From Nostoc parmelioides FACHB-3921 (GTDB lineage Bacteria; Cyanobacteriota; Cyanobacteriia; Cyanobacteriales; Nostocaceae), in assembly GCF_014696625.1 (NCBI RefSeq), contig NZ_JACJQL010000038.1, forward strand, positions 1 through 64,000: a stretch of 64,000 nucleotides of DNA, in the 5' to 3' direction. Positions 52,532 to 60,792 of the stretch are shown here, piece after piece. Below the pieces are notes generated by a model. It was not told the DNA's origin, ran no database searches, and saw only the letters and a program-made list of their open reading frames with translations. The translations under genes were made by a program, and so were the position numbers. Position 1 is the stretch's first letter. Every line of letters starts with the position of its first letter.

Positions 52532-54325
52532 ATGACATCTACATTTCATCATGTATCAAATAAACTCTCTCCTTTACAACGGTTACTCAACTACGGACAA
52601 AAATATCGTGGACAGATTTATCAAGCCTCTACTTACTCAGTAATTAATACAACTTTAGATATAGCCCCGCCTTGGTTAGTGGGTATTGCTGTAGATATAT
52701 TAGTCCAACAACAAAGTTCTATAATTGCTAAATTTGGTATTAAAGAAGTAGTATGGCAATTTGCACTACTTTCATTAATTACCATTATTATTTGGGTCTT
52801 TGAATCACTTTCTCAATATGCGTATGACCGACTTTGGCGCAATGTCGCTCAAAATATCCAGCATAATTTACGCTTAGATGCTTACAATCATTTACAACAA
52901 TTAGAATCAGCTTATTTTGAAGACAGCAGTACAGGCGGTTTGATGTCGATTCTTAGCGATGATATCAACCAACTTGAAGACTTTTTAAATGGGGGCGCAA
53001 ATGAAGTTATTCAAGTGACAACTTCCTTGATGATTTTGGTTATTGGTGCATTTTGCATTTTACCAATTAACATTACTCTGGCAGCAATGTTACCTATGCC
53101 CTTTATTCTTTGGGGTTCGTTGATATATCAAAAACGTCTCGAACCACTTTATGCTAATGTCAGAGAAAAAGTTGGCTTTCTTAACTCACGTTTGGCTAAT
53201 AATATTAGTGGAATTACCACAATTAAAAGTTTCACGGCAGAAAATTATGAAAATGCCAGGTTAGCAGAAGAAAGTGAAGCTTATAGAAAAAGTAATACCA
53301 AAGCTATTAAACTTTCTGCGGCTTTTGTCCCCTTAATTAGAATGTTAGTTTTAGCTGGGTTCACTGCTTTATTATTTTTGGGAGGTATGGCTGCATATTC
53401 ACAAAAAATATCCATAGGTAATTACAGCGTTTTACTGGTACTTGTGCAGAGATTATTGTGGCCGTTGGTATTTTTAGGCGAAACTTTTGACCACTATCAA
53501 AGAGCAATGGCTTCTACTAAGCGGGTGATGGATTTGTTAGATACTCCTATCCAAATTACTACGGGAGATATGCCTTTAATTGTGGAACAAGTGCGGGGTG
53601 AAGTTGATTTTAAAAATGTCACTTTTGCTTATCGGAATAGTGCCACAATAATTAAGGATTTATCATTACATATTCCGGCTGGAAAAACTATTGCTGTTGT
53701 TGGTTCTACAGGTTCGGGTAAAAGCACATTAGTCAAACTTTTGCTGCGATTTTATGATGTTTCTAGTGGTGCAATTACAATTGATGGGATTGATATTCAA
53801 AAGTTAAATTTATCTGATTTGCGTCGTAGTATTGGTTTAGTTAGTCAAGATGTCTTTTTATTTCATGGTACCGTGGCAGAAAATATTGCATATGGTACTT
53901 TTGATGCGACTGAAGAAGCCATCATCAATGCTGCGAAAGTCGCTGAAGCCCATGATTTTATTATGCGGCTTCCCCAAGGTTATGAAACAATAGTTGGGGA
54001 GCGCGGACAAAAGTTATCTGGGGGGCAACGCCAACGGATAGCTATAGCTAGAGCAGTTGTCAAAAATCCGCCGATTTTGATTTTGGATGAGGCCACATCT
54101 GCGGTAGATAATGAAACAGAGGCAGCAATTCAACGCTCTTTAGAAAAGATTACTGTAAATCGGACGACTATTGCGATCGCACATCGTCTTTCCACCATCC
54201 GCAATGCTGACTGCATATATGTGATGGAATCAGGACAGTTGGTGGAATCGGCAACCCATGAGGAATTATTAGAGAAAAATGGGATTTATGCGAGTTTATG
54301 GCGGGTACAATCGGGCTTGAGGTAG
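52532..54325 (+). CDS. ABC transporter, fused permease-ATPase (homodimer-type exporter)
   Basis: A 597-aa half-transporter with about six membrane helices to residue 330 and a C-terminal ATPase: Walker A GSTGSGKST (about 390), signature KLSGGQRQRIAIARA, Walker B ILILDEATSAVD with catalytic Glu, H-loop AHRLSTIRNAD. All motifs are canonical, so it should act as a homodimer, unlike the 9921/11832 pair. Operator I in front and the module-7 genes upstream suggest it exports a siderophore linked to the module-7 receptor, or moves one out of the cytoplasm. The substrate is inferred only. Confidence 0.87.
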   Translation: MTSTFHHVSNKLSPLQRLLNYGQKYRGQIYQASTYSVINTTLDIAPPWLVGIAVDILVQQQSSIIAKFGIKEVVWQFALLSLITIIIWVFESLSQYAYDRLWRNVAQNIQHNLRLDAYNHLQQLESAYFEDSSTGGLMSILSDDINQLEDFLNGGANEVIQVTTSLMILVIGAFCILPINITLAAMLPMPFILWGSLIYQKRLEPLYANVREKVGFLNSRLANNISGITTIKSFTAENYENARLAEESEAYRKSNTKAIKLSAAFVPLIRMLVLAGFTALLFLGGMAAYSQKISIGNYSVLLVLVQRLLWPLVFLGETFDHYQRAMASTKRVMDLLDTPIQITTGDMPLIVEQVRGEVDFKNVTFAYRNSATIIKDLSLHIPAGKTIAVVGSTGSGKSTLVKLLLRFYDVSSGAITIDGIDIQKLNLSDLRRSIGLVSQDVFLFHGTVAENIAYGTFDATEEAIINAAKVAEAHDFIMRLPQGYETIVGERGQKLSGGQRQRIAIARAVVKNPPILILDEATSAVDNETEAAIQRSLEKITVNRTTIAIAHRLSTIRNADCIYVMESGQLVESATHEELLEKNGIYASLWRVQSGLR

Positions 54326-54500
54326 TTGTCAGCGTTTACCAGCTTCAATTAATCACGGTGCATAAGTGGACGTAAACCGTTTTTTTGACTGCCCTTATTA
54401 GTAGTTATGCAATTTAGACGCGCATTAGCTTAATACAGTTCAAATCAGCAACCTTCCCCGAAAGGCATATCTTTCCTCACAAGATCCTCACATTTTTATT

Positions 54501-54515
54501 TGAGAATTAGTTGCA
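54501..54515 (+). promoter_or_regulatory. Fur-like half-box before the split feoB genes
   Basis: TGAGAATTAGTTGCA has a good left half-site (TGAGAAT) and a weak right half. It lies 23 bp before the FeoB GTPase gene. Confidence 0.3.
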
Positions 54516-54538
54516 CTAAAGCTCAACAATAAATTTCT

Positions 54539-55159
54539 ATGGAATGCCATAAATGTCAATCACAGGGTCAAAGTTGTGGAAAAAAATCGGGCGGATTACC
54601 ATTATTTCGCAAAAAGCAGCAATCTGGGAATAGAGAAGTTTGTTCAAGTCTCCCAATTGCTCTGGTAGGAATGCCTAATGTGGGTAAGAGTGTATTGTTT
54701 AATGCCCTGACTGGAATTTATGTCACAGTTTCTAATTACCCTGGGACGACGGTAGAAGTGAGTCGGGGACTAATGCAGATAGGGGAACAAAGCATAACAG
54801 TAATTGATACACCAGGGATGTATTCACTGCTGCCCATCAGCGAAGAAGAAAAAGTTGCCAGAGATTTATTACTAACAGAACCTCTAGCATCTGTAATTCA
54901 TGTGGTAGATGCGAAGAACTTGGGACGAATGCTGTCTCTCACCTTTCAACTCATCGAGGCGGGATTGCCGGTTATACTTGCCGTCAACATGATGGATGAA
55001 GCGCATCATTGGGGGCTAGATTTGCGGCAAGAGGCACTGGAAATAGAGTTGGGAATTCCCGTAGTTTGCATGGCGGCAGCTTTGAACCAAGGGATAGATG
55101 AATTGAAACACAGGATTACGCCATTCCTGCCAGTTGAAGCTGTCATGATACCAGCGTAA
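54539..55159 (+). CDS. feoB: FeoB N-terminal GTPase, separately encoded (split FeoB)
   Basis: A 206-aa protein equal to the G domain of FeoB: G1 GMPNVGKS, G2 YPGTTVE, G3 DTPGMYSLLP, G4 NMMD (NKxD variant), G5 CMAA. FeoB imports Fe(II), and this domain gates it by GTP hydrolysis. The membrane part is a separate gene starting 26 bp downstream, so the protein is split at the end of the G domain. An N-terminal extension MECHKCQSQGQSCGKK has three Cys in a C-x2-C-x6-C pattern, not part of the usual G domain, which might bind iron. Start ATG 54539. Confidence 0.85.
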   Translation: MECHKCQSQGQSCGKKSGGLPLFRKKQQSGNREVCSSLPIALVGMPNVGKSVLFNALTGIYVTVSNYPGTTVEVSRGLMQIGEQSITVIDTPGMYSLLPISEEEKVARDLLLTEPLASVIHVVDAKNLGRMLSLTFQLIEAGLPVILAVNMMDEAHHWGLDLRQEALEIELGIPVVCMAAALNQGIDELKHRITPFLPVEAVMIPA

Positions 55160-55185
55160 GTTTTGGAGATCAGGAGAGAAGGGGT

Positions 55186-56649
55186 ATGATTAATCAACTT
55201 ATCTATCCAGAACCAATTGAAGCCGCGATCGCACAACTCGAATCATGGTGGCAAACTTTAGGTAATCGCTATTTATTTGGGAATCACTCACTCTCACCCC
55301 GTAGTCTAGCTTTATTATTGTTACAGAAAGACTCAGGACTATGGCAAACTTTGCAACAGGATCAAGAACAGTGTCGTCATCTGGAAGTCTTGATTACTGT
55401 CACGCAAAATCAACTCAGACAACCCATTGGATTAGCGATCGCCAATACTCGCCAAAGTCAGTCTCATGCTATAGAAAGAACAGTTTTGCATGAAACCAGA
55501 CTGGCGCGATCGTCATTCACGGAAACAATCCACAAACTCACAGTCAACCCGATTACAGGCTTCCCGATTCTTGTCGTCATCCTGTACTACGGAGTCTACA
55601 AATTCGTCGGTGAATTTGGTGCAGGGGAACTAGTTGATCGCATCGAAAGCTTTTTTGAATCACAAATCAATCCCTTCGTCAACCAAATCACCGCGCAAAT
55701 TATTCCCTGGAAAGCAGTTCAAGACTTGATTGCTAATGACTATGGCATCATCACCTTGGGGATTCGCTACGCTACGGCGATCGTCTTACCAGTGGTTGCT
55801 ACTTACTTCTTGATGTTCTCGTTGCTAGAAGATAGCGGCTATCTCCCACGTCTGTCATTAATGCTGGATCGCTTATTTAAATCGGTCGGCTTATCTGGGC
55901 GCGCAGTCATTCCAATGGTGTTAGGCTTAGGCTGTGACACAATGGCAACGATTGTCACCCGTACCTTAGAAACCAAACGAGAACGGTTAATCGCTACCTT
56001 TTTACTCTCCCTGGCTATACCCTGTGCAGCGCAGTGGGGTGTGATTGTGGGCTTACTAGCACAAAAACCCGCCGCCTTACTGTTTTGGGGAGGCTTTATC
56101 ACTGCCATCTTCTTAGTAGTTGGCTATCTCACCGCCAGATTATTACCCGGTACTTCTGGCAGATTTTATATGGAAGTTCCGCCTTTACGTCTGCCCAAAT
56201 TGCAGAACGTCCTCATTAAAACCTGGGTACGGATGAAGTGGTATTTTTTGGAAGTATTGCCGTTATTTATTTGGGCTTCAGTCTTGATTTGGGCGGGAAG
56301 ATTAACCGGATTATTTGATGTGATTATCCGGGCAATTGAACCTCTGACTTTGGCTTTAGGAATGCCAGCACAAGCAGCACCAATATTCCTCTATGGCTTC
56401 TTTAGAAGAGATTACGGTGCAGCCGGACTGTTTGACTTGCAGCAACAAGGGAGCTTGTCAGGTAATCAGCTAGTGGTGGCGGCGATCGTTTTGACTCTCT
56501 TTCTACCCTGCATTGCTCAATTGCAAATGCTGATTAAGGAACGGGGAACTAAAACTACTATAGCGATCGTGCTGTTTATTTTCCCCTTCGCTTTCCTGAT
56601 GGGATATGTCGTCAATCTCGGCTTAACCTTATTTGGAGTGAACTTTTAA
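55186..56649 (+). CDS. feoB: FeoB membrane domain, separately encoded (split FeoB)
   Basis: A 487-aa membrane protein equal to the FeoB helical linker plus channel. The first 110 residues are soluble and helical (the guanine-dissociation-inhibitor-like part); then NPITGFPILVVILYYGVYKFVG begins the membrane part. Gate repeats are seen as SLLEDSGYLPRLSLMLDRLFKSVGLSGRAVIPMVLGLGCDTMATIVTRTL with the conserved cysteine of GLGC, and LSLAIPCAAQWGVIVGLL. It has no nucleotide-binding motif and depends on the upstream G protein. It is followed by feoA with 1 bp between genes. Confidence 0.87.
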   Translation: MINQLIYPEPIEAAIAQLESWWQTLGNRYLFGNHSLSPRSLALLLLQKDSGLWQTLQQDQEQCRHLEVLITVTQNQLRQPIGLAIANTRQSQSHAIERTVLHETRLARSSFTETIHKLTVNPITGFPILVVILYYGVYKFVGEFGAGELVDRIESFFESQINPFVNQITAQIIPWKAVQDLIANDYGIITLGIRYATAIVLPVVATYFLMFSLLEDSGYLPRLSLMLDRLFKSVGLSGRAVIPMVLGLGCDTMATIVTRTLETKRERLIATFLLSLAIPCAAQWGVIVGLLAQKPAALLFWGGFITAIFLVVGYLTARLLPGTSGRFYMEVPPLRLPKLQNVLIKTWVRMKWYFLEVLPLFIWASVLIWAGRLTGLFDVIIRAIEPLTLALGMPAQAAPIFLYGFFRRDYGAAGLFDLQQQGSLSGNQLVVAAIVLTLFLPCIAQLQMLIKERGTKTTIAIVLFIFPFAFLMGYVVNLGLTLFGVNF

Positions 56650-56650
56650 G

Positions 56651-56872
56651 ATGAACGCCTTATCAACAGTCAAAATTGGTCAACCGCAAACCGTTGTTTG
56701 TTTGCGAACTCAAGATGATGCGATTTTACAAAAGCTAATGGCATTCGGCATTTTACCAGGTAGCAATTTAGTGCTAGAGCAACGCTTTCCATCCTACATC
56801 ATCATGGTCGGCAGAACCCGCACCGCCTTGGATCAGGAAACAGCGCAAAGTATTTATGTGGAATCGCGTTGA
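56651..56872 (+). CDS. feoA: FeoA family protein
   Basis: A 73-aa SH3-like protein that accompanies FeoB. The FeoA pattern L..FGILPGS.L.LEQRFPSYIIMVG.TR.ALD...A..I is clear. It starts one base after the FeoB membrane gene stop, so the order G domain, channel, FeoA forms one operon. FeoA is thought to act in the cytoplasm on FeoB assembly or activity. In many bacteria feoA precedes feoB; here it follows. Confidence 0.85.
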   Translation: MNALSTVKIGQPQTVVCLRTQDDAILQKLMAFGILPGSNLVLEQRFPSYIIMVGRTRTALDQETAQSIYVESR

Positions 56873-56998
56873 ATCTCTTTTGGGGACTGGGAAATATTGA
56901 GATTTCAAGTTCCTGATTCTCTCTGCATCTGTGTATGAGAAATCATCCCACAATTATGCAACACGAAATCTAAAATAGTATCGCAAGGAATCAGAAAT

Positions 56999-57529
56999 AT
57001 GCTATCGCAAGCAATGATTGATCGATTGAATCAACAAATCAACTTGGAAATGTATTCTTCCCATCTTTATCTGCAAATGAGTTCTTGGTGTGCTTATAAA
57101 GCTTTGGAAGGGTGCGCTACTTTTCTTAGTCAACACGCCGACGAAGAGATGATGCACATGCGTCGCTTGCTCAATTATTTACATGAAACAGGTTCATTAG
57201 CGGTAATTAGTGGAATGCAAGCTCCACCAAGTAATTTCTCTTCGCTGAAAGAACTGTTTGAACAAATCTATGAACATGAACAGTGCATCACGCGGAAGAT
57301 TAATGATTTGGTGCATTTAGGGAATACAGAACAGGATTATTCTACCCTGCAATTTCTGCAATGGTATGTTGCAGAACAACATCAAGAAGAGTTTTTGTTT
57401 AAAGGGATTCTCGATAAAATTTATCTGATTGGCACGGAAGGACAGGGTATATTTTTCATTGACCGAGAAATTGCCAATCTAGCAGCAACCAAGGGCAACG
57501 AAGCTACTGCTATGACTGCATCTGCATAA
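56999..57529 (+). CDS. Non-haem bacterial ferritin
   Basis: A 176-aa four-helix-bundle ferritin of FtnA type. The ferroxidase ligands are in place: E17 (NLEMYSSHLY), the EE..H group in QHADEEMMHMRR, and the later QFLQWYVAEQHQEE containing Glu and Gln. It oxidises Fe(II) and stores Fe(III) as mineral. It follows feoA by 126 bp in the same direction, which couples ferrous uptake to storage. Start ATG 56999. The C-terminal Ala/Thr-rich tail is a little longer than the core bundle needs. Confidence 0.88.
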   Translation: MLSQAMIDRLNQQINLEMYSSHLYLQMSSWCAYKALEGCATFLSQHADEEMMHMRRLLNYLHETGSLAVISGMQAPPSNFSSLKELFEQIYEHEQCITRKINDLVHLGNTEQDYSTLQFLQWYVAEQHQEEFLFKGILDKIYLIGTEGQGIFFIDREIANLAATKGNEATAMTASA

Positions 57530-57548
57530 TGATAAAGTAAATATTAAG

Positions 57549-57616
57549 TAGGGTGTGTTACGGCAGTGTGAGGATTTGAGTATGAGCTACAGTATAAATT
57601 GCCGTAACGCACCCTA
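57549..57616. repeat. Dispersed palindrome (TAGGGTGTGTTACGGCA type)
   Basis: TAGGGTGTGTTACGGCA (57549-57565) pairs with TGCCGTAACGCACCCTA (57600-57616), 16 of 17 positions. It lies between convergent ferritin and small-protein genes and may act as a bidirectional terminator. It shares the GGGTG start of the repeat at 8270. Confidence 0.55.
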
Positions 57617-57664
57617 AAATTTAAGCTTTACTTTATAAATCATCTCTAAGTCCTAATAGGGAAA

Positions 57665-57913
57665 TTAGTTAACTATTTCTAGAGATTTTTTGATTTGTTT
57701 TAACTGTTTCCAAAGTTGGTGAATTTGTTTATAAGCATCTTCTGGCGAAATTTTTCCACCTGTTTGGAGACTACAAATATAATTGACACGTTGAGAAAAC
57801 TCTTGCAGATGGGCATTGAACGCTATATACTCCGCTTTGAATTGTCCATAATATGGATTACGCGGATAGAGAAAGTCACATAATTCTGAGAGAAAATCAG
57901 AGTTATTGTTCAT
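57665..57913 (-). CDS. Small DUF7219-like protein
   Basis: An 82-aa soluble helical protein: FLYPRNPYYGQFKAEYIAFNAHLQEFSQRVNYICSLQTGGKISPEDAYKQIHQLWKQLK. I recall this pattern as a cyanobacterial family of unknown function named DUF7219, but this is from memory. It is the last gene of the minus-strand series isiA, IsiA-family gene, Cys-rich protein, this gene. Its job is unknown. Confidence 0.65.
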   Translation of the reverse strand: MNNNSDFLSELCDFLYPRNPYYGQFKAEYIAFNAHLQEFSQRVNYICSLQTGGKISPEDAYKQIHQLWKQLKQIKKSLEIVN

Positions 57914-57969
57914 AGTATTTAATTAGGAATAAGCTGCGTATTTATCTGAAAATAAATAACATTTCCGCC

Positions 57970-58266
57970 TCAATATGATTGCAGGCTTCTTTTCTCTAAC
58001 TTCCATTTTCGACCTTTTTGACAAGCATTACAAGCAGCAGTTTTTGGTTCAAAGTCAATACAGCCAATTGCTTGATCCGAACAAGCCTTTTTGGGATTTA
58101 CTGTACATTTTAGGCGATAGTCATTAGTGAAAAACTCACAACTATGGCAAGGTATTTGATGCAAATTCCATAAAAAGTGTATTCCTTTAATACAGGTTAT
58201 CCAAATACTCCAAAATAATAAAATCATTATTGACCAAGCAGATAAGGCACACAAAATTGTAGCCAT
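57970..58266 (-). CDS. Small membrane-anchored cysteine-rich protein
   Basis: A 98-aa protein with one N-terminal membrane helix (residues 7-30) and a soluble tail holding seven cysteines in the order C-x2-C-x10-C-x7-C-x6-C-x9-C-x2-C, with a basic end. The paired CxxC motifs suggest binding of zinc or an Fe-S centre. I do not recognise the family. It lies 122 bp after the IsiA-family gene at 58389, in the same direction, so it is probably induced with isiA under iron stress. Start ATG 58266. Confidence 0.65.
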   Translation of the reverse strand: MATILCALSAWSIMILLFWSIWITCIKGIHFLWNLHQIPCHSCEFFTNDYRLKCTVNPKKACSDQAIGCIDFEPKTAACNACQKGRKWKLEKRSLQSY

Positions 58267-58388
58267 GACTATTTATTACTCCACAAAATTGTTAGGAAAT
58301 TGCCCACAGTCAATTACTTTCAACCGTAGGCAGTTTAAGGAACTCAAGAATAGCTAGTATTGAGGGGAATTTTTAAAAATTAAAAGAA

Positions 58389-59351
58389 CTAGGAAATACT
58401 CTTTGCTCTCCAAGCGTGCCAAGCATAACCTAAGAAAACTAAAATCCCTAGAAAAAATTGAATATTTGCCAGACCTGAACGTTCTGAGCCATAAAATTCT
58501 GGAGGGAAAACTGTCGTGTTATATCCTATAAAGCTGGCAGAAATCCAAGCCATCAAGGCTAAACCCAGCAAACTGTAAGATAGAATTTCCTCACCATTTT
58601 CGATTGGTAAAATTCGTCTTACCCACGCAAAGGGCTGTACAACAATATGCCATACACCGCCGACAATTAAAATGCCACTAACCCAAATATGACCGCCGAT
58701 GACATCTTCTAGGTTGTCAACACTGGCTAGTCCTAAAGAATGCCAGATATGATCTTTTAAGCCTACTAAATAGCTAAAAATGATGCCTGGGTTGAGAGTA
58801 GGGTTAGTAATTAGGCGTACATCTCCTAGATGAGTGTCATAAATTCCACCCAGAAACATGGCTTTTAGCACTAGTAAAAAAGCTCCTAAACCTAAAATAA
58901 TTAGGTGATGTCCTAAAATTAAACTCAATTGTTTAGGGTCATTCCATTCATAATGAAATTTCGCTACTCTGCCACCGTTATTATATAAAACTGCCGGAGC
59001 GCGAAACACATGAAATAGTCCACCTGCACCCAACACCGCAGATGCAATTAAATGCAAAACACCAATAACAAAATAGGGATAGGTATCAACTACTTGACCC
59101 CCAGCACCTACTCCCCAACCCAAAGTTGCTAGGTGTGGTAATAAAGTTAAACCTTGCTCATACATGGGGATGTCAGGAACAAAGCGAATCACTTCTGAGA
59201 TAGTAGTTGTCCCTACCCAAAACATAATTAAGCCTGCATGGGCAATATGTGCGCCTAATAATTGACCAGATAAATCAGTTAAACGAACATTACCAATTAA
59301 CCAAGGTAATTTTGTATTAGCTGCAAAAGTTCTATCAGTAGAAATTGCCAC
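58389..59351 (-). CDS. IsiA/Pcb family chlorophyll-binding antenna protein
   Basis: A 320-aa six-helix chlorophyll a/b-binding protein related to CP43: GHLLGAHIAHAGLIMFW-type first helix, LLPHLATLGWGVGAGGQVVDTYPYFVIGVLHLIASAVLGAGGLFH, VDNLEDVIGGHIWV and FFLGILVFLGYAWHAWRA. Several of the helix histidines are chlorophyll ligands in this family. GTG 59351 is the start. It is shorter than the neighbouring isiA product, mainly in the last loop, where canonical IsiA has a longer segment. It probably binds around photosystem I or II in iron-starved cells. It lies 100 bp behind isiA. Confidence 0.88.
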   Translation of the reverse strand: MAISTDRTFAANTKLPWLIGNVRLTDLSGQLLGAHIAHAGLIMFWVGTTTISEVIRFVPDIPMYEQGLTLLPHLATLGWGVGAGGQVVDTYPYFVIGVLHLIASAVLGAGGLFHVFRAPAVLYNNGGRVAKFHYEWNDPKQLSLILGHHLIILGLGAFLLVLKAMFLGGIYDTHLGDVRLITNPTLNPGIIFSYLVGLKDHIWHSLGLASVDNLEDVIGGHIWVSGILIVGGVWHIVVQPFAWVRRILPIENGEEILSYSLLGLALMAWISASFIGYNTTVFPPEFYGSERSGLANIQFFLGILVFLGYAWHAWRAKSIS

Positions 59352-59451
59352 TGTTACATATCCTCTCTAGAAAAGTGCTGAGTTTTGTCATAGACTCAGC
59401 ACGGGAACTTATCACTCAGAGTCGAGATCGAAATTTACAAATAACTACTAA

Positions 59452-60486
59452 TCATTCAGCGCTACTAATGGCATTCAATGACTTTTCAATTTGTCTAAAG
59501 TCAACGCCAATAGCTCGTAGCGCGTGCCACAAATGACCTTGTAGGAAGAAGAAAGCTAAGAAGAAGTGGGCATTAGCTAACCATGCTCTAGCACTATAAG
59601 CACCATTGGCTAACTTGACTGTATCGGCAAAATAAGGCGTTACACCAAATTTCAGTTCCAAAGGAGCGCCATAGAACTCTACAGGATAAGCTAAGGTGTT
59701 GACTGCACAGAAGTAAGCAGCAACAAACCCAGCTAAGGCAATACCACCCAAAGAGTAGGAAAGAATAGCTTCACCAGAAAAGATTAAGAGCTTTTTCGCC
59801 CAAGGTAAAGGTTCTTTCAGGATGTGCCAGATACCGCCACCAATGAGGAGCAAACCTACATAGATGTGACCACCGACTAAATCCTCTAAGTTGTTAACAG
59901 TCACAAAATGGGTTTGATAGCTATAGATAACAGCAGGGTTGAGGGTGGGATTTGTCACCACTCTGACAGCCTGAATTGTTGAGTCGTATAGTCCTCCCCA
60001 AAACAGGGCTTTTCCTACTAACAATAAAGCTGCCACACCCAAAAACAGGAGATGATGCCCTAAAATCAAGCCTAGTTGTTTAGGTTCGTCCCATTCAAAG
60101 TGAAATTTACGAGCAGAACCAGTTGTGTTTTTTAAGTTGCGCGGCCCTTTGAAGGTATGAAAGAGCGCACCTGCTCCTAAAACAGCAGACGAGATTAAAT
60201 GTAAGGCTCCAATAACGAAGTAAGGGTAAGTGTTGACTACTTGACCACCATTACCAACACCAAAACCCAAAGTAGCTAAATGGGGTAATAAAATCAGTCC
60301 TTGATCTCCCAATGGAAGATCAGGATTGTAACGGGAAATTTCAAACCATGTAAACGCCCCCGCCCAGAGAGTTGTGAGTGCTGCCTGTGCTACGTGAGCG
60401 CCGATAAATAAGCCAGAAAGGTTGGCGAAGCGGGCATTACCAACCCACCAATCATATTTGACATTGGGATTATCGTATGTCTGCAT
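59452..60486 (-). CDS. isiA: Iron-stress chlorophyll-binding protein IsiA (CP43')
   Basis: A 344-aa six-helix antenna protein of usual IsiA length: WWVGNARFANLSGLFIGAHVAQAALTTLWAGAFTWFE, LLPHLATLGFGVGNGGQVVNTYPYFVIGALHLISSAVLGAGALFH, NNLEDLVGGHIYVG and FFLQGHLWHALRAIGVDFR. IsiA forms rings around photosystem I in iron-starved cells and aids light harvesting and energy dissipation. It starts a separate transcript from isiB/isiC here: a terminator precedes it at 60703-60735. The upstream 300 bp hold a weak TGAGA-type box. The gene heads the series isiA, IsiA-family gene, two small proteins. Confidence 0.92.
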   Translation of the reverse strand: MQTYDNPNVKYDWWVGNARFANLSGLFIGAHVAQAALTTLWAGAFTWFEISRYNPDLPLGDQGLILLPHLATLGFGVGNGGQVVNTYPYFVIGALHLISSAVLGAGALFHTFKGPRNLKNTTGSARKFHFEWDEPKQLGLILGHHLLFLGVAALLLVGKALFWGGLYDSTIQAVRVVTNPTLNPAVIYSYQTHFVTVNNLEDLVGGHIYVGLLLIGGGIWHILKEPLPWAKKLLIFSGEAILSYSLGGIALAGFVAAYFCAVNTLAYPVEFYGAPLELKFGVTPYFADTVKLANGAYSARAWLANAHFFLAFFFLQGHLWHALRAIGVDFRQIEKSLNAISSAE

Positions 60487-60792
60487 TGGTTCCTAATCCA
60501 TGAGTTGTTGCCATAAATACTCAAGTATTTACCACTTAAGTTCCACCATGAAAAGTTGAGAGAATAACTAAATATCACGCAAATCGTTGAAATTAATTGC
60601 TGAATTTGCTAAACACAACTTTAGTTTATTGAAAGTATTTCCTATTTATTTAATTGCTTAATAAAAATTAATAATTAACAATTAGAGAAAATTAAGCACA
60701 ACAAAAAAGGCGACTTACTAAATTAATTTGTCGCTATTATCAAGTTACAGAATAAATTCATAGGGGTATATATACGCCCCTAAAAACACTGG
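60487..60792 (-). promoter_or_regulatory. isiA upstream region
   Basis: A 306-bp AT-rich gap. It holds TGAGAGAATAACTAA at 60557-60571 (weak Fur-like, about 70 bp before the isiA start), and the isiC terminator further upstream. The isiA promoter is expected here but its core elements were not resolved. Confidence 0.35.
60703..60735 (-). terminator. Rho-independent terminator after isiC
   Basis: On the minus strand AGCGAC, an AT-rich loop and GTCGCC form a stem followed by TTTTTTG. It separates the isiB/isiC transcript from isiA. Confidence 0.6.

Noticed and set aside
54539..56649. Frameshifted single feoB gene
   Set aside because: The downstream part has its own ATG, 26 bp separate the genes, and the upstream protein ends after a complete G domain, so a genuine split is more likely.
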